From Candidatus Aminicenantes bacterium UBA4085 (GTDB lineage Bacteria; Acidobacteriota; Aminicenantia; Aminicenantales; UBA4085), in contig DFYJ01000152.1 of NCBI GenBank assembly GCA_002383325.1, positions 1 to 46,574 of the forward strand: DNA of 46,574 bases, read 5' to 3'. Of the stretch, positions 9,376 to 16,609 are shown piece after piece. The translations under genes and the position numbers were made by a program. Each line of letters begins with the position of its first letter. The stretch's first letter is position 1. The notes below the pieces were generated by a model. The model ran no database searches. It was not told the DNA's origin and was given only the letters and a program-made list of their open reading frames with translations.

Positions 9376-10173
9376 CTAGAATCCCAGAAGGACCCGGACC
9401 GTGGCGCCGTAGTCCAGGCCCAGTCCGCCGTCGATTGTGGAGAAAGGGATCAGCGTTCCGCCGAGCCTGACCCGGAAAGTGGTCGAGGGCTCGTAGATGG
9501 TTCCGAATTGCAGAGCCCAGGCTCCCGCGCCGGAGACCTTCTTTTCCTCGATGCCTTCCAGCTCCCCGATGGTCTCGATGGCCTTCATCCGGCCCCAGAG
9601 CCGGTCATAGGCCAGGCCGACGAAGGGCGAGAACAGCTCGAAGCCCCGGTAATGGAGGATCGGGCCGAGTTCGGCCCGCATCCAGGCGCCTTTGAGATCG
9701 GCCTGACCTTCGACCGCCAGGCCCTCGACGGGCAGGGTCACGGTCCGGCCGAGGCAGGCGGTGAAGCGGGCCTCGAGGTCCAGCTCCCAGAAGCCCTGGA
9801 CGAAGAGCGACTTGCGGAGCTCGGCGCCGAGGATCGGCCCGCCGATCGAGCCGGACTGATTCTCGATCGAGAAGGGCAGATCGCGAAAGGTCAGTCCATT
9901 CCAGGAAGCCAGGCTGTAGCCCAGCAGAAGGCCCAGGTCCAAGCCCGGCATGGCCTCGTAGTCCACGGCCAGCAGGGCCTGCGGATTGACCAGGCGGGAG
10001 GAGCGGGTCTTTTCGTCCCAGAAGATCGTGCGGGACATTCCATCTGCCTGGAAGGAGATCGTCAGGCGGGATCCTCCCGCCGCAGATTCCTCCTGGGCCG
10101 CCGCGGGGAGGGCCGCCCCTGCGGCGGCGGCCAGGGCCAGGATCATGACCGCCGTGACGCGACGTACGCGCAT
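9376..10173 (-). CDS. putative outer-membrane beta-barrel protein
   Basis: 265 aa that I do not recognise as a named family. It has a signal peptide with an AAA cleavage site (LPAAAQ near residue 26). The mature part is rich in alternating polar and aromatic residues that could form amphipathic strands, such as LDLGLLLGYSLASWNGLTF and ELGPILHYRGFELFSPFVGL. It ends in Phe (VRVLLGF), a typical outer-membrane barrel C-terminus. The start has AAAGGAGGT close upstream. It lies between bamD-like and the subtilase in one operon, which supports an envelope location. No function can be assigned. Confidence 0.7.
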   Translation of the reverse strand: MRVRRVTAVMILALAAAAGAALPAAAQEESAAGGSRLTISFQADGMSRTIFWDEKTRSSRLVNPQALLAVDYEAMPGLDLGLLLGYSLASWNGLTFRDLPFSIENQSGSIGGPILGAELRKSLFVQGFWELDLEARFTACLGRTVTLPVEGLAVEGQADLKGAWMRAELGPILHYRGFELFSPFVGLAYDRLWGRMKAIETIGELEGIEEKKVSGAGAWALQFGTIYEPSTTFRVRLGGTLIPFSTIDGGLGLDYGATVRVLLGF

Positions 10174-10183
10174 AGGACCTCCT

Positions 10184-11011
10184 TTACTTCTTGGCCGGCG
10201 GCTTGGCCGGGGGGGCCGGGATGGGCTTGGGAGCGCGGGCTTCGGCCAGAAGCTTCTGGCCCTTAGCGGCCAGCTTGCTTTGCGGATAGTCCGTGACCAG
10301 CTTGGTCAGGAACGGGAGGGCCTGATCGGGCTTCTTCCAGCCGAGGTAGGAGGCTCCCAGCCCGTAGTAGACGCGGTCCATGCCCTTGAAGGAAGGGTAG
10401 GTCGTCAGGATCTCGGTCAGCCGGTCGACGGCCGCCGCGTAGGACTGGACCCGGACGTAGTGCTCGCCGATCAGGACGGCGTGCTCGGCCAGGCGCTCCT
10501 CGCATTCGACGATGCGCAGGCGCGCCTCCTTGACCTCTTCGGCCAGCGGGTAGGAGGCGATGAGCTTCTTGAACTCGGCCATGGCCTGTTGGGTCTTCTG
10601 CTGGTCGCGGCCCGGCTTGAGGGCCTTTTTGAAGAAGCTCAGGGCAATGCGGTACTGGGCAAACGAGGCGGACGGGCTGGTCGGGTGCAGCCGGATGAAC
10701 TCGGTGTACTCGGCCGCGGCCAGGATCAGGTTGCCCTCGTCGCCTTCCTGGAAATAGGAGTCGGCGATGGCCAGCTTGGCCCGCTGGGCGTAGAAGCTCT
10801 GGGGGAAGGTGTCGATGATCTGGCGCATGTAGAGGCGGGCCCGTTCGGGATCCTTCTTGAGGTATCGCTCGCCCTCGCGGTAGAGGGCCTCGTCGGAGGA
10901 AGCGGGGGAGGAGACGGCGGGGGTGACCTGGACGGCCTTTTTCTTGCCGCAGCCGGGGACGGCCGCGATGACCAGGAGAACGGCCAGCCCGGCGATGATC
11001 TTGGATTTCAT
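10184..11011 (-). CDS. BamD/YfiO-like outer-membrane assembly lipoprotein
   Basis: 275 aa beginning with a lipoprotein signal and lipobox AAVPGC, lipidated Cys at residue 21. The mature protein is a run of TPR-like helices, for example EGERYLKKDPERARLYMRQ and TFPQSFYAQRAKLAIADSY, the pattern of BamD (YfiO/ComL). BamD is part of the machinery that inserts barrel proteins in the outer membrane. A basic, Pro/Ala-rich tail ends it. I used ATG 11011, where the signal peptide begins, rather than an ATG 69 nt upstream; it overlaps the epimerase stop as ATGA. Other TPR lipoproteins are possible. Confidence 0.78.
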   Translation of the reverse strand: MKSKIIAGLAVLLVIAAVPGCGKKKAVQVTPAVSSPASSDEALYREGERYLKKDPERARLYMRQIIDTFPQSFYAQRAKLAIADSYFQEGDEGNLILAAAEYTEFIRLHPTSPSASFAQYRIALSFFKKALKPGRDQQKTQQAMAEFKKLIASYPLAEEVKEARLRIVECEERLAEHAVLIGEHYVRVQSYAAAVDRLTEILTTYPSFKGMDRVYYGLGASYLGWKKPDQALPFLTKLVTDYPQSKLAAKGQKLLAEARAPKPIPAPPAKPPAKK

Positions 11012-11991
11012 GAAGCCTTTCCTTTGCCCGGCTTCCGGCCGGCGGCCGGAGCGGGATAGATGGTTCGAATGTAGTCCCATTCGGCGGCCAGCCCGTCGGC
11101 CAGGCCGGTCCGCGGGACGAAGCCCAGCTCACGCCGGGCCTTGCCGATGTCGGCCGAGGTGTGCGGGGCGTCGCCTTTTTGGGCCGGACCGTGCCGCAGG
11201 CGGACGGGCCGGCCGCAGACCGACTCCAGGACCCGGAAGAGCCGGTCGAGCCGCTCGCGATGCCCGCCGCCGACGTTGTAGACCTGGCCCGGCCGCCCCC
11301 GCTCCAGGGCTGCCAGGTTGGCGGCCACGATGTCGTCCACGTAAGTGAAGTCGCGGGTCTGCTTGCCGTCGCCGTAGACGGTGATCGGGCGCCCCTCGTG
11401 AACGGCCTTGAGGAACTTATGGAAGGCCATATCAGGACGCTGGCCGGGCCCGTAGACGGTGAAGAAGCGGAGCGAGACGGTCGGCACGCCGAAGCACTGA
11501 AAGTAGAGGAAGGCCAAGTCTTCTGCCGCCAGCTTGCTGACGCCGTAGGGCGAGAGGGGGTGAAGGGGACTCGTTTCCCTGAAGGGCATGTCCGGCGTCA
11601 GGCCGTAGACCGAGGAGGAGGAGGCATAGACGAAACGGCGCAGAGGCAGATCCTTGGCCGCCTCGAGCAGCCTTTGGGTGGCCCGGATGTTCTGGCGGAT
11701 GTAAACGTCGAATTGGCCGCCCCAGGAGTCCCGCACTCCGGCCTGGGCGGCCAGGTGGTAGACGGCTTCGGCGCCCCGCAGGACGCGGCGAAGGGGCAGC
11801 TCGTTGAGGTCGGCCTGCAGCCAGCGGAAGCCCCGCCGGGCCAGCAGAGGCTCCAGGTTGCGGCGCTTGATCCGCTCGTCGTAGAAGTCCGTCAGGCAGT
11901 CGATGCCGGTGACCCGGCAGCCCGCCTCGAGAAGGCGCAGCGAGAGCCGGGAGCCGATGAATCCGGCCGCTCCGGTGACGATGACGTTCAT
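11008..11991 (-). CDS. NAD-dependent nucleotide-sugar epimerase/dehydratase (extended SDR)
   Basis: A 327-residue extended SDR. The Rossmann motif is TGAAGFIGSRL at the N-terminus, the Ser-containing active loop is YASSSSVYG, and the catalytic Tyr/Lys pair lies in SPYGVSKLAAED. The sequence resembles UDP-glucose or UDP-glucuronate 4-epimerases (TVYGPGQRPDMAF, YGDGKQTRDFTYVDD). It would act on a nucleotide sugar feeding envelope polysaccharide. ATG 11991 overlaps the rpe stop as ATGA. Substrate cannot be read from the sequence alone. Confidence 0.88.
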   Translation of the reverse strand: MNVIVTGAAGFIGSRLSLRLLEAGCRVTGIDCLTDFYDERIKRRNLEPLLARRGFRWLQADLNELPLRRVLRGAEAVYHLAAQAGVRDSWGGQFDVYIRQNIRATQRLLEAAKDLPLRRFVYASSSSVYGLTPDMPFRETSPLHPLSPYGVSKLAAEDLAFLYFQCFGVPTVSLRFFTVYGPGQRPDMAFHKFLKAVHEGRPITVYGDGKQTRDFTYVDDIVAANLAALERGRPGQVYNVGGGHRERLDRLFRVLESVCGRPVRLRHGPAQKGDAPHTSADIGKARRELGFVPRTGLADGLAAEWDYIRTIYPAPAAGRKPGKGKAS

Positions 11992-12656
11992 GCGGTCTCC
12001 GCCCGCATGCCCAACTCCTTCAGCCGGGCCGTTGCGGCCGCCGGATCGGGCGCCTGGAAGATCGCGCTGCCGGCCACGAGGACCTGGGCTCCGTCCCGAA
12101 CCAGCCCGGCTGCGTTGTCGTGGTTGACGCCGCCGTCGATCTCGACCAGCGCCGGCAGGCTTCGCTCGCCGATCATCCGGCGCAGGGATCGGATGCGCTC
12201 CCGCGATCCCGGGATGAAGCGCTGGCTGCCGCGCCCGGGATTGACGCACATCAGCAGAACGTAGTCGCACTCGGGCAGGATGTCCTGCAGGACGGCCAGA
12301 GGGGTGGCCGGATTGAGAACCACTCCGGCCTTGCGGCCCGCCGTCCGGATGGCCTCTACGTCGCGGTGGAGGTGCGCGGTGGCCTCGGCATGGATGGAAA
12401 TCCAGTCCGCTCCCGCCTCGACGAACCAGGGGATGACCTGGCGCGGATCGTCGACCATAAGATGGACATCCAGGGGCAGGCGGACCGTCTTTTTCAGCCT
12501 GGCCACGAGCCCGGGTCCGAAGGTCAGGTTGGGGACGAAGTGGCCGTCCATGACGTCGACATGGATCCAATCAGCCCCCCCGGCTTCAGCCGCGGCCGCG
12601 GCCTCGGCCAGGCGGGAGAAGTCCGCCGAGAGCAGGGAGGGGGCGATGAGGGCCAT
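11988..12656 (-). CDS. rpe: ribulose-phosphate 3-epimerase
   Basis: Interconverts ribulose-5-phosphate and xylulose-5-phosphate in the pentose phosphate pathway. The 222-aa TIM barrel shows APSLLSADFSRL at the start, the metal-site block WIHVDVMDGHFVPNLTFGP, then LDVHLMVDDP, CVNPGRGSQRFIPG (the phosphate loop in variant form) and the late VEIDGGVNHDN metal site. It starts one base after the PASTA gene stop and runs into the epimerase gene. Confidence 0.95.
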   Translation of the reverse strand: MALIAPSLLSADFSRLAEAAAAAEAGGADWIHVDVMDGHFVPNLTFGPGLVARLKKTVRLPLDVHLMVDDPRQVIPWFVEAGADWISIHAEATAHLHRDVEAIRTAGRKAGVVLNPATPLAVLQDILPECDYVLLMCVNPGRGSQRFIPGSRERIRSLRRMIGERSLPALVEIDGGVNHDNAAGLVRDGAQVLVAGSAIFQAPDPAAATARLKELGMRAETA

Positions 12657-12657
12657 G

Positions 12658-13374
12658 CTACTTGCTGACCTCCAGGGCGATTTGATTGCGCTTCTGGACT
12701 TTATAGCCGTGGACGGGGAACTGCTTGATGATGATGCCGGGCTCCAGGCCGGGGTAGAAAGACGGGTGGATCTCGGTCACCTTGAAATCCAGGGCCCGCA
12801 GCTGCCGGAGCACCGCGTTGGCGTCCTTCTCGATCAGGTCCGGCATGATGTAGCGGTCGTCGCGGGAGCCCTGGCTGACCAGGAAGTTGACGGCCGAGCC
12901 CCGGCCGACCGTAGCGTCAAGGGGCGGGTGCTGGGCGATGATCCGCCCGGCGGCGTACTTGGAGGTGTGGATCTGGGAGACGCGGCCGCGATGAAGGCCG
13001 GCGTTCTTCAGCGATTGGGCGGCCCACTCCAGGCTGCGTCCCTCGAGCTTGGGTACGGAGACCTTCTCGCTGCCCTCGCTGAGGGTCACCTTGACGGTCC
13101 GGCGGGATTTGATGCGCGACTTGGGCGGCGGGTCCTGGGCTACCACCCGGCCCCGTTCCCAGCGGCCGTCGAACTGGTAGCCTTGCACGGTCAGCGAAGT
13201 CCTCTGGCGGGCCGTCTCGGCCCGAGCCTCGTTCAGCGTCCGGCCGACCAGATTGGGCACCGTGACCAGCTCGCCGCGCAGAAGAAGGCGGGATGTGCCC
13301 ACCGCCGCGGCCAAGAACAAGACCAGATAGAGCAGAGCGCGGGCGAGCCAGTCGGCGGACTTCTTGTGGGTCAT
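12658..13374 (-). CDS. membrane-anchored PASTA-domain protein without a kinase
   Basis: 238 aa with one transmembrane segment near residues 12-30 (ALLYLVLFLAAAVG) and three extracytoplasmic PASTA repeats beginning VTVPNLVGRTL, VSVPKLEGRSL and YIMPDLIEKDA. PASTA domains of PknB kinases and penicillin-binding proteins bind muropeptides or aid septal localisation. No kinase or transpeptidase domain is present. An in-frame extension to 13773 exists but is antisense to threonine aldolase, and MTHKKSADW at 13374 is the sensible start. First gene of the long minus operon; promoter at 13403-13431. Role in sensing or anchoring is inference. Confidence 0.85.
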   Translation of the reverse strand: MTHKKSADWLARALLYLVLFLAAAVGTSRLLLRGELVTVPNLVGRTLNEARAETARQRTSLTVQGYQFDGRWERGRVVAQDPPPKSRIKSRRTVKVTLSEGSEKVSVPKLEGRSLEWAAQSLKNAGLHRGRVSQIHTSKYAAGRIIAQHPPLDATVGRGSAVNFLVSQGSRDDRYIMPDLIEKDANAVLRQLRALDFKVTEIHPSFYPGLEPGIIIKQFPVHGYKVQKRNQIALEVSK

Positions 13375-13402
13375 CGGCGAGACGTCTCTGATGGGCGATT
13401 CA

Positions 13403-13431
13403 TCTATACCATAGAACCCTAACGCTGGCAA
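13403..13431 (-). promoter_or_regulatory. promoter of the PASTA-rpe-bamD-recN-miaB run
   Basis: On the minus strand TTGCCA (13431-13426) precedes TATAGA (13408-13403) with a 17-nt spacer. Predicted transcription begins about 20 nt before the PASTA protein ATG at 13374. The -35 has the same TTGCC core as the nusA and nuoA promoters. Confidence 0.55.
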
Positions 13432-13457
13432 TCGGCCCCCGGTTGCATCGCCTCCGG

Positions 13458-13488
13458 TTGGATTCCTCCCCGATCTGGGGCGTATAAT
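13458..13488 (+). promoter_or_regulatory. candidate promoter of the threonine aldolase gene
   Basis: A perfect TATAAT lies at 13483-13488. The best -35 upstream is TTGGAT (13458-13463) with a long 19-nt spacer, so the -10 is the only strong part. A clear AAGGAGG ribosome-binding site follows at 13504-13510. The promoter is divergent from the one at 13403-13431. Confidence 0.4.
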
Positions 13489-13516
13489 GGCGGTCCGAAC
13501 CGCAAGGAGGCAGGAC

Positions 13517-14554
13517 ATGCAGCCATCGGATTTCCGCAGCGACACCGTGACCAAGCCGACGCCGGCCATGCGCCGAGCCATGGCCGAGGCCGAGGTCGGG
13601 GACGACGTCATCGGGGTCGATCCGACCGTCCGCCGCCTGGAGGCCCTGGCGGCCGAGATCATGGGCCAAGAGGCCAGCCTGTTTTGCCCCTCCGGAACGA
13701 TGGGCAACTCCATAGCCGCCAAAGCCTGGACGAGGGAGCTCGAGGAGGTCATCGTCGAGTCCCGCTCCCACATCTACAACCTGGAATCGACGCACCTGAC
13801 CTTCATCTCCCGGGTCACCCCGCGCCCGCTCGCTTCGCAGCGGGGGGCCATGGATCCGGCCGAGGTCGAGCGGGCCGTGCGCAAGCCCAACGACCACACC
13901 CCCAGGACCAGCTTGATCTGCGTCGAAAACACCCACAACAACTGGGGCGGCGCGGTCCTGCCGTTGGACAACCTCAAGGCCCTGCGGGCCGTAGCCGACC
14001 GGCACGGCTTGCGTCTGCATATGGACGGGGCCAGGATCTTCAACGCTTCGACGGCCTCCGGAATTCCGGTCCTGGACTATGCCCGGCAGGTCGACTCGAT
14101 CATGTTCTGCCTGTCCAAGGGCCTGTCCTCGCCGGTCGGTTCCATGCTGGCGGGGCCGCGCGACTTCATCTCCTACGGCCGCCGCATCCGCAAGGCCTTG
14201 GGCGGAGGCATGCGCCAGGTGGGTGTGCTGGCCGCGGCCGGGCTGATTTCCCTGACCGAGATGGTCAGGCGGCTGGCCGACGACCATGCCCGGGCCAAGC
14301 GCCTGGCCGGGGCCATCTCCGTCCTGCCGGGGATTTCCCTGGATCCGGCCGGCGTCGAGACCAACATCATCATCTTCGGCTTCGAGCATCCGCGGCTGGG
14401 CGTGGCCGGTCTCCTCGAGGAGCTCGGCCGGCGGGGGATCCTGGCCTTGGCCGCCCCGGGCGGCTACGGCATCCGGATGGTCACCCACAAGGACGTCGGC
14501 GACGAGGATGTTGCGAGGGCCATCGGCGCCTTTGAGGAAATCCTGGTGTCCTGA
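13517..14554 (+). CDS. ltaE: low-specificity L-threonine aldolase (PLP)
   Basis: Cleaves L-threonine or allo-threonine to glycine and acetaldehyde. 345 aa of fold type I PLP enzyme. The N-terminal FRSDTVTKPTPAMRRAM is the family hallmark. His85 (SRSHIYNLE) stacks on PLP, Asp170 and Arg173 lie in LHMDGARIFNA, and Lys201 (MFCLSKGLSSPVGS) is the Schiff-base lysine. I chose ATG 13517, which has AAGGAGG six nt upstream, over an ATG 30 nt earlier that lies in the leader. A single-gene unit, convergent with the FeS oxidoreductase gene 29 nt downstream. Confidence 0.94.
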   Translation: MQPSDFRSDTVTKPTPAMRRAMAEAEVGDDVIGVDPTVRRLEALAAEIMGQEASLFCPSGTMGNSIAAKAWTRELEEVIVESRSHIYNLESTHLTFISRVTPRPLASQRGAMDPAEVERAVRKPNDHTPRTSLICVENTHNNWGGAVLPLDNLKALRAVADRHGLRLHMDGARIFNASTASGIPVLDYARQVDSIMFCLSKGLSSPVGSMLAGPRDFISYGRRIRKALGGGMRQVGVLAAAGLISLTEMVRRLADDHARAKRLAGAISVLPGISLDPAGVETNIIIFGFEHPRLGVAGLLEELGRRGILALAAPGGYGIRMVTHKDVGDEDVARAIGAFEEILVS

Positions 14555-14583
14555 TGTAGGATCGCTTTGCGCCGTCCCGGCCC

Positions 14584-16599
14584 TCAGGCGGTCGCTTCGT
14601 CCAGCAGCTGGGCGATGTCCCTGACCTCGACGCCTCCGCCGGCCTCGGTCAGGGCGTCGCCGAGCATGGTCAGGCAGAAAGGGCAGGCCGTGGCGGCGGT
14701 CCGGGCGCCCGAGCGGATGATCTCCTCGGCCCGCAGAACCCCGACGCGTTGTCCCGGCTTCTCCTCCGTCCACATGAGGCCGCCGCCGGCGCCGCAGCAG
14801 AAGCTGTTGCGTCCGCTGCGGGGCAGCTCTCGGAAGGCGTCTCCGGCCAGCCGGCGGAGGACGGCCCGGGGCGGATCCAGGACTCCGTTGTGGCGCCCCA
14901 GGTAGCACGGATCGTGATAGACCCAGGCTCCATCCCCGGCGGCCGGACGGGGGCGGAGACGCCCTTCCGCGATCAGCCGCGCGAGAAGCTCGGTGTGATG
15001 GACGACCTCGAGGGAACGAAGCCCGTCCCGCTGTTCCGGACTCAAGCCCGGGACGCGATCGATGAAAGCGGGATACTCGTTGCGGAGGGTGTTGCAGCCG
15101 TGCGGGCAGGCCGTGACGATGCGGCGGACGCCGCGGGCCGCCAGGACGGCCAGGTTGTCCATGGCCAGAGTCTGGAAGAGGTACTCCTGGCCGAGACGGC
15201 GGGCCGAGTCGCCGCAGCACTTTTCCTCCGACCCCAGCACGGCGAAGTCGAGGCCGGCCTTGCGAAGCAGACGGGCCAGCGCGGCGGAGATCGCCCGGCC
15301 TCTTTCGTCGAAGGAGCCCGCGCAGCCGACCCAGAGAAGCCAGTCCGCGCCGGGCCGTTCGGCCAGGGTCGCGATGCCCAACGCCTCGGCCCATTGGCCG
15401 CGCTGGGAGAAGCCGACGTTCCATGGATTGGCGTTGCCTTCCAGGCCGCGGAAGAAGCCGTTGAGCTCGGCCGGGAAGGCGCCCTCCGACAGCACGCGCC
15501 CCTGCCGGAGGCCGACGATCTTAGGAATGTGCCCGATCTCCACCGGGCAGACATCCATGCAGGCTCCGCAGGTGGTGCAGGACCAGATCTCGTCCTCGGG
15601 GTGCACCTGGGGCACGAGCGGAGGCTGCCCTTCCCTGGGACCGGCCAGCCGTGAGACGCCGAGGGCCAGAAGATGGGATTTCTGATCGAGAATGATCTTG
15701 CGGGGGGAGAGGGGCTTGCCGCTGGCGTAGGCCGGGCAGACGTCCTGGCAGCGGCCGCACTCCATGCAGGCCAGCGCGTCCAGGTTGTCCTTCCATTTCC
15801 AATCGGAGGCCCGCTCCAGTCCGAAGGACTCGGCGCTCTCCAGGTCCAGCGCCGGGAAAGTCCGCCCCATCCCCGGCTTGGCGAAAACCAGGTTCAGCGG
15901 CCCGGTGATCATGTGCAGGTACTTGGAGTGAGGGACGTAGGCGATGAACCCGAACACGGCCAGGATATGGGCCCACCACCCGGCCCGGAAGTGCCCGGCC
16001 ACAGCCGCGTCGGACAGGCCGGATTCCCTGATGCCTCGGGCCAGGGCGGATCCCAGGAAGGCCCAGCTCTCCGTTCCTGGGTGGGCGGCCAGGGCGAAGG
16101 CCTCGAAATAGAAGTAGGTCAGGGTGACCAGGATCAAAGAGGCGTAGATGATGGCCGAGTCCTTCCTGGAGACGGCGTAAGCCGCCGGGCGGACGAGGAA
16201 GCGCCGGACGGCGAGAAAGGCCACCCCGGCCAGGACCAGGATCCCGAATAGGTTGACGGTCCAGGAGAAGATCCGCTCGAGGCCCGACCGGCCGAAGAGG
16301 CTGAAACCGTCGAAGAAGCCCTCCAGGGTGTGATTGACGGTCATCGTATCGAAGGTCAGGGCCCCGTAGAAGATGAAGGCATGCATCAGCCCGGTGAACG
16401 GACGCACCGGCTTGAGAGTGCAGCGCTGGAACAGGACGCGGCCCAGGGCCCGGGCGATCCGGCCGGCCAGGCGGTCGAAGCGGTTCTCCGGCCGGCCTGC
16501 CCGGACAAGCCTGTAGCGGAGCACGAGCGGCTGGAGGAACGCGGCGGCCGTGGCGGCGATGAGCAGCAGGAAGAGAGCCTTCTCGGGTGTTGAGAGCAT
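14584..16599 (-). CDS. membrane FeS/CCG-domain oxidoreductase (EMO-like, Etf:menaquinone oxidoreductase family)
   Basis: 671 aa. The N-terminal third (about 1-270) is a NarI-like membrane domain of several helices, such as ALFLLLIAATAAAFLQPLVL and FGILVLAGVAFLAV. Two [4Fe-4S] motifs follow, CMECGRCQDVC and CTTCGACMDVC. Two cysteine-rich CCG modules come next (EKCCGDSARR with CPHGC, and HDPCYLGRHN with SFCCGAGGG and CPFC). This architecture is that of DUF224/HdrD-like proteins that pass electrons between EtfAB and the menaquinone pool during beta-oxidation. No etfAB gene is adjacent. ATG 16599 has AGGAG seven nt upstream; the gene follows the receptor gene by 10 nt. Partner is inferred. Confidence 0.85.
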   Translation of the reverse strand: MLSTPEKALFLLLIAATAAAFLQPLVLRYRLVRAGRPENRFDRLAGRIARALGRVLFQRCTLKPVRPFTGLMHAFIFYGALTFDTMTVNHTLEGFFDGFSLFGRSGLERIFSWTVNLFGILVLAGVAFLAVRRFLVRPAAYAVSRKDSAIIYASLILVTLTYFYFEAFALAAHPGTESWAFLGSALARGIRESGLSDAAVAGHFRAGWWAHILAVFGFIAYVPHSKYLHMITGPLNLVFAKPGMGRTFPALDLESAESFGLERASDWKWKDNLDALACMECGRCQDVCPAYASGKPLSPRKIILDQKSHLLALGVSRLAGPREGQPPLVPQVHPEDEIWSCTTCGACMDVCPVEIGHIPKIVGLRQGRVLSEGAFPAELNGFFRGLEGNANPWNVGFSQRGQWAEALGIATLAERPGADWLLWVGCAGSFDERGRAISAALARLLRKAGLDFAVLGSEEKCCGDSARRLGQEYLFQTLAMDNLAVLAARGVRRIVTACPHGCNTLRNEYPAFIDRVPGLSPEQRDGLRSLEVVHHTELLARLIAEGRLRPRPAAGDGAWVYHDPCYLGRHNGVLDPPRAVLRRLAGDAFRELPRSGRNSFCCGAGGGLMWTEEKPGQRVGVLRAEEIIRSGARTAATACPFCLTMLGDALTEAGGGVEVRDIAQLLDEATA

Positions 16600-16609
16600 C
16601 GTCCGTCTC

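Noticed and set aside
11992..12570. N-terminal extension of the epimerase frame
   Set aside because: Overlaps rpe in another frame and has no domain; the Rossmann start MNVIVTGAAGFIG at 11991 is the natural beginning.
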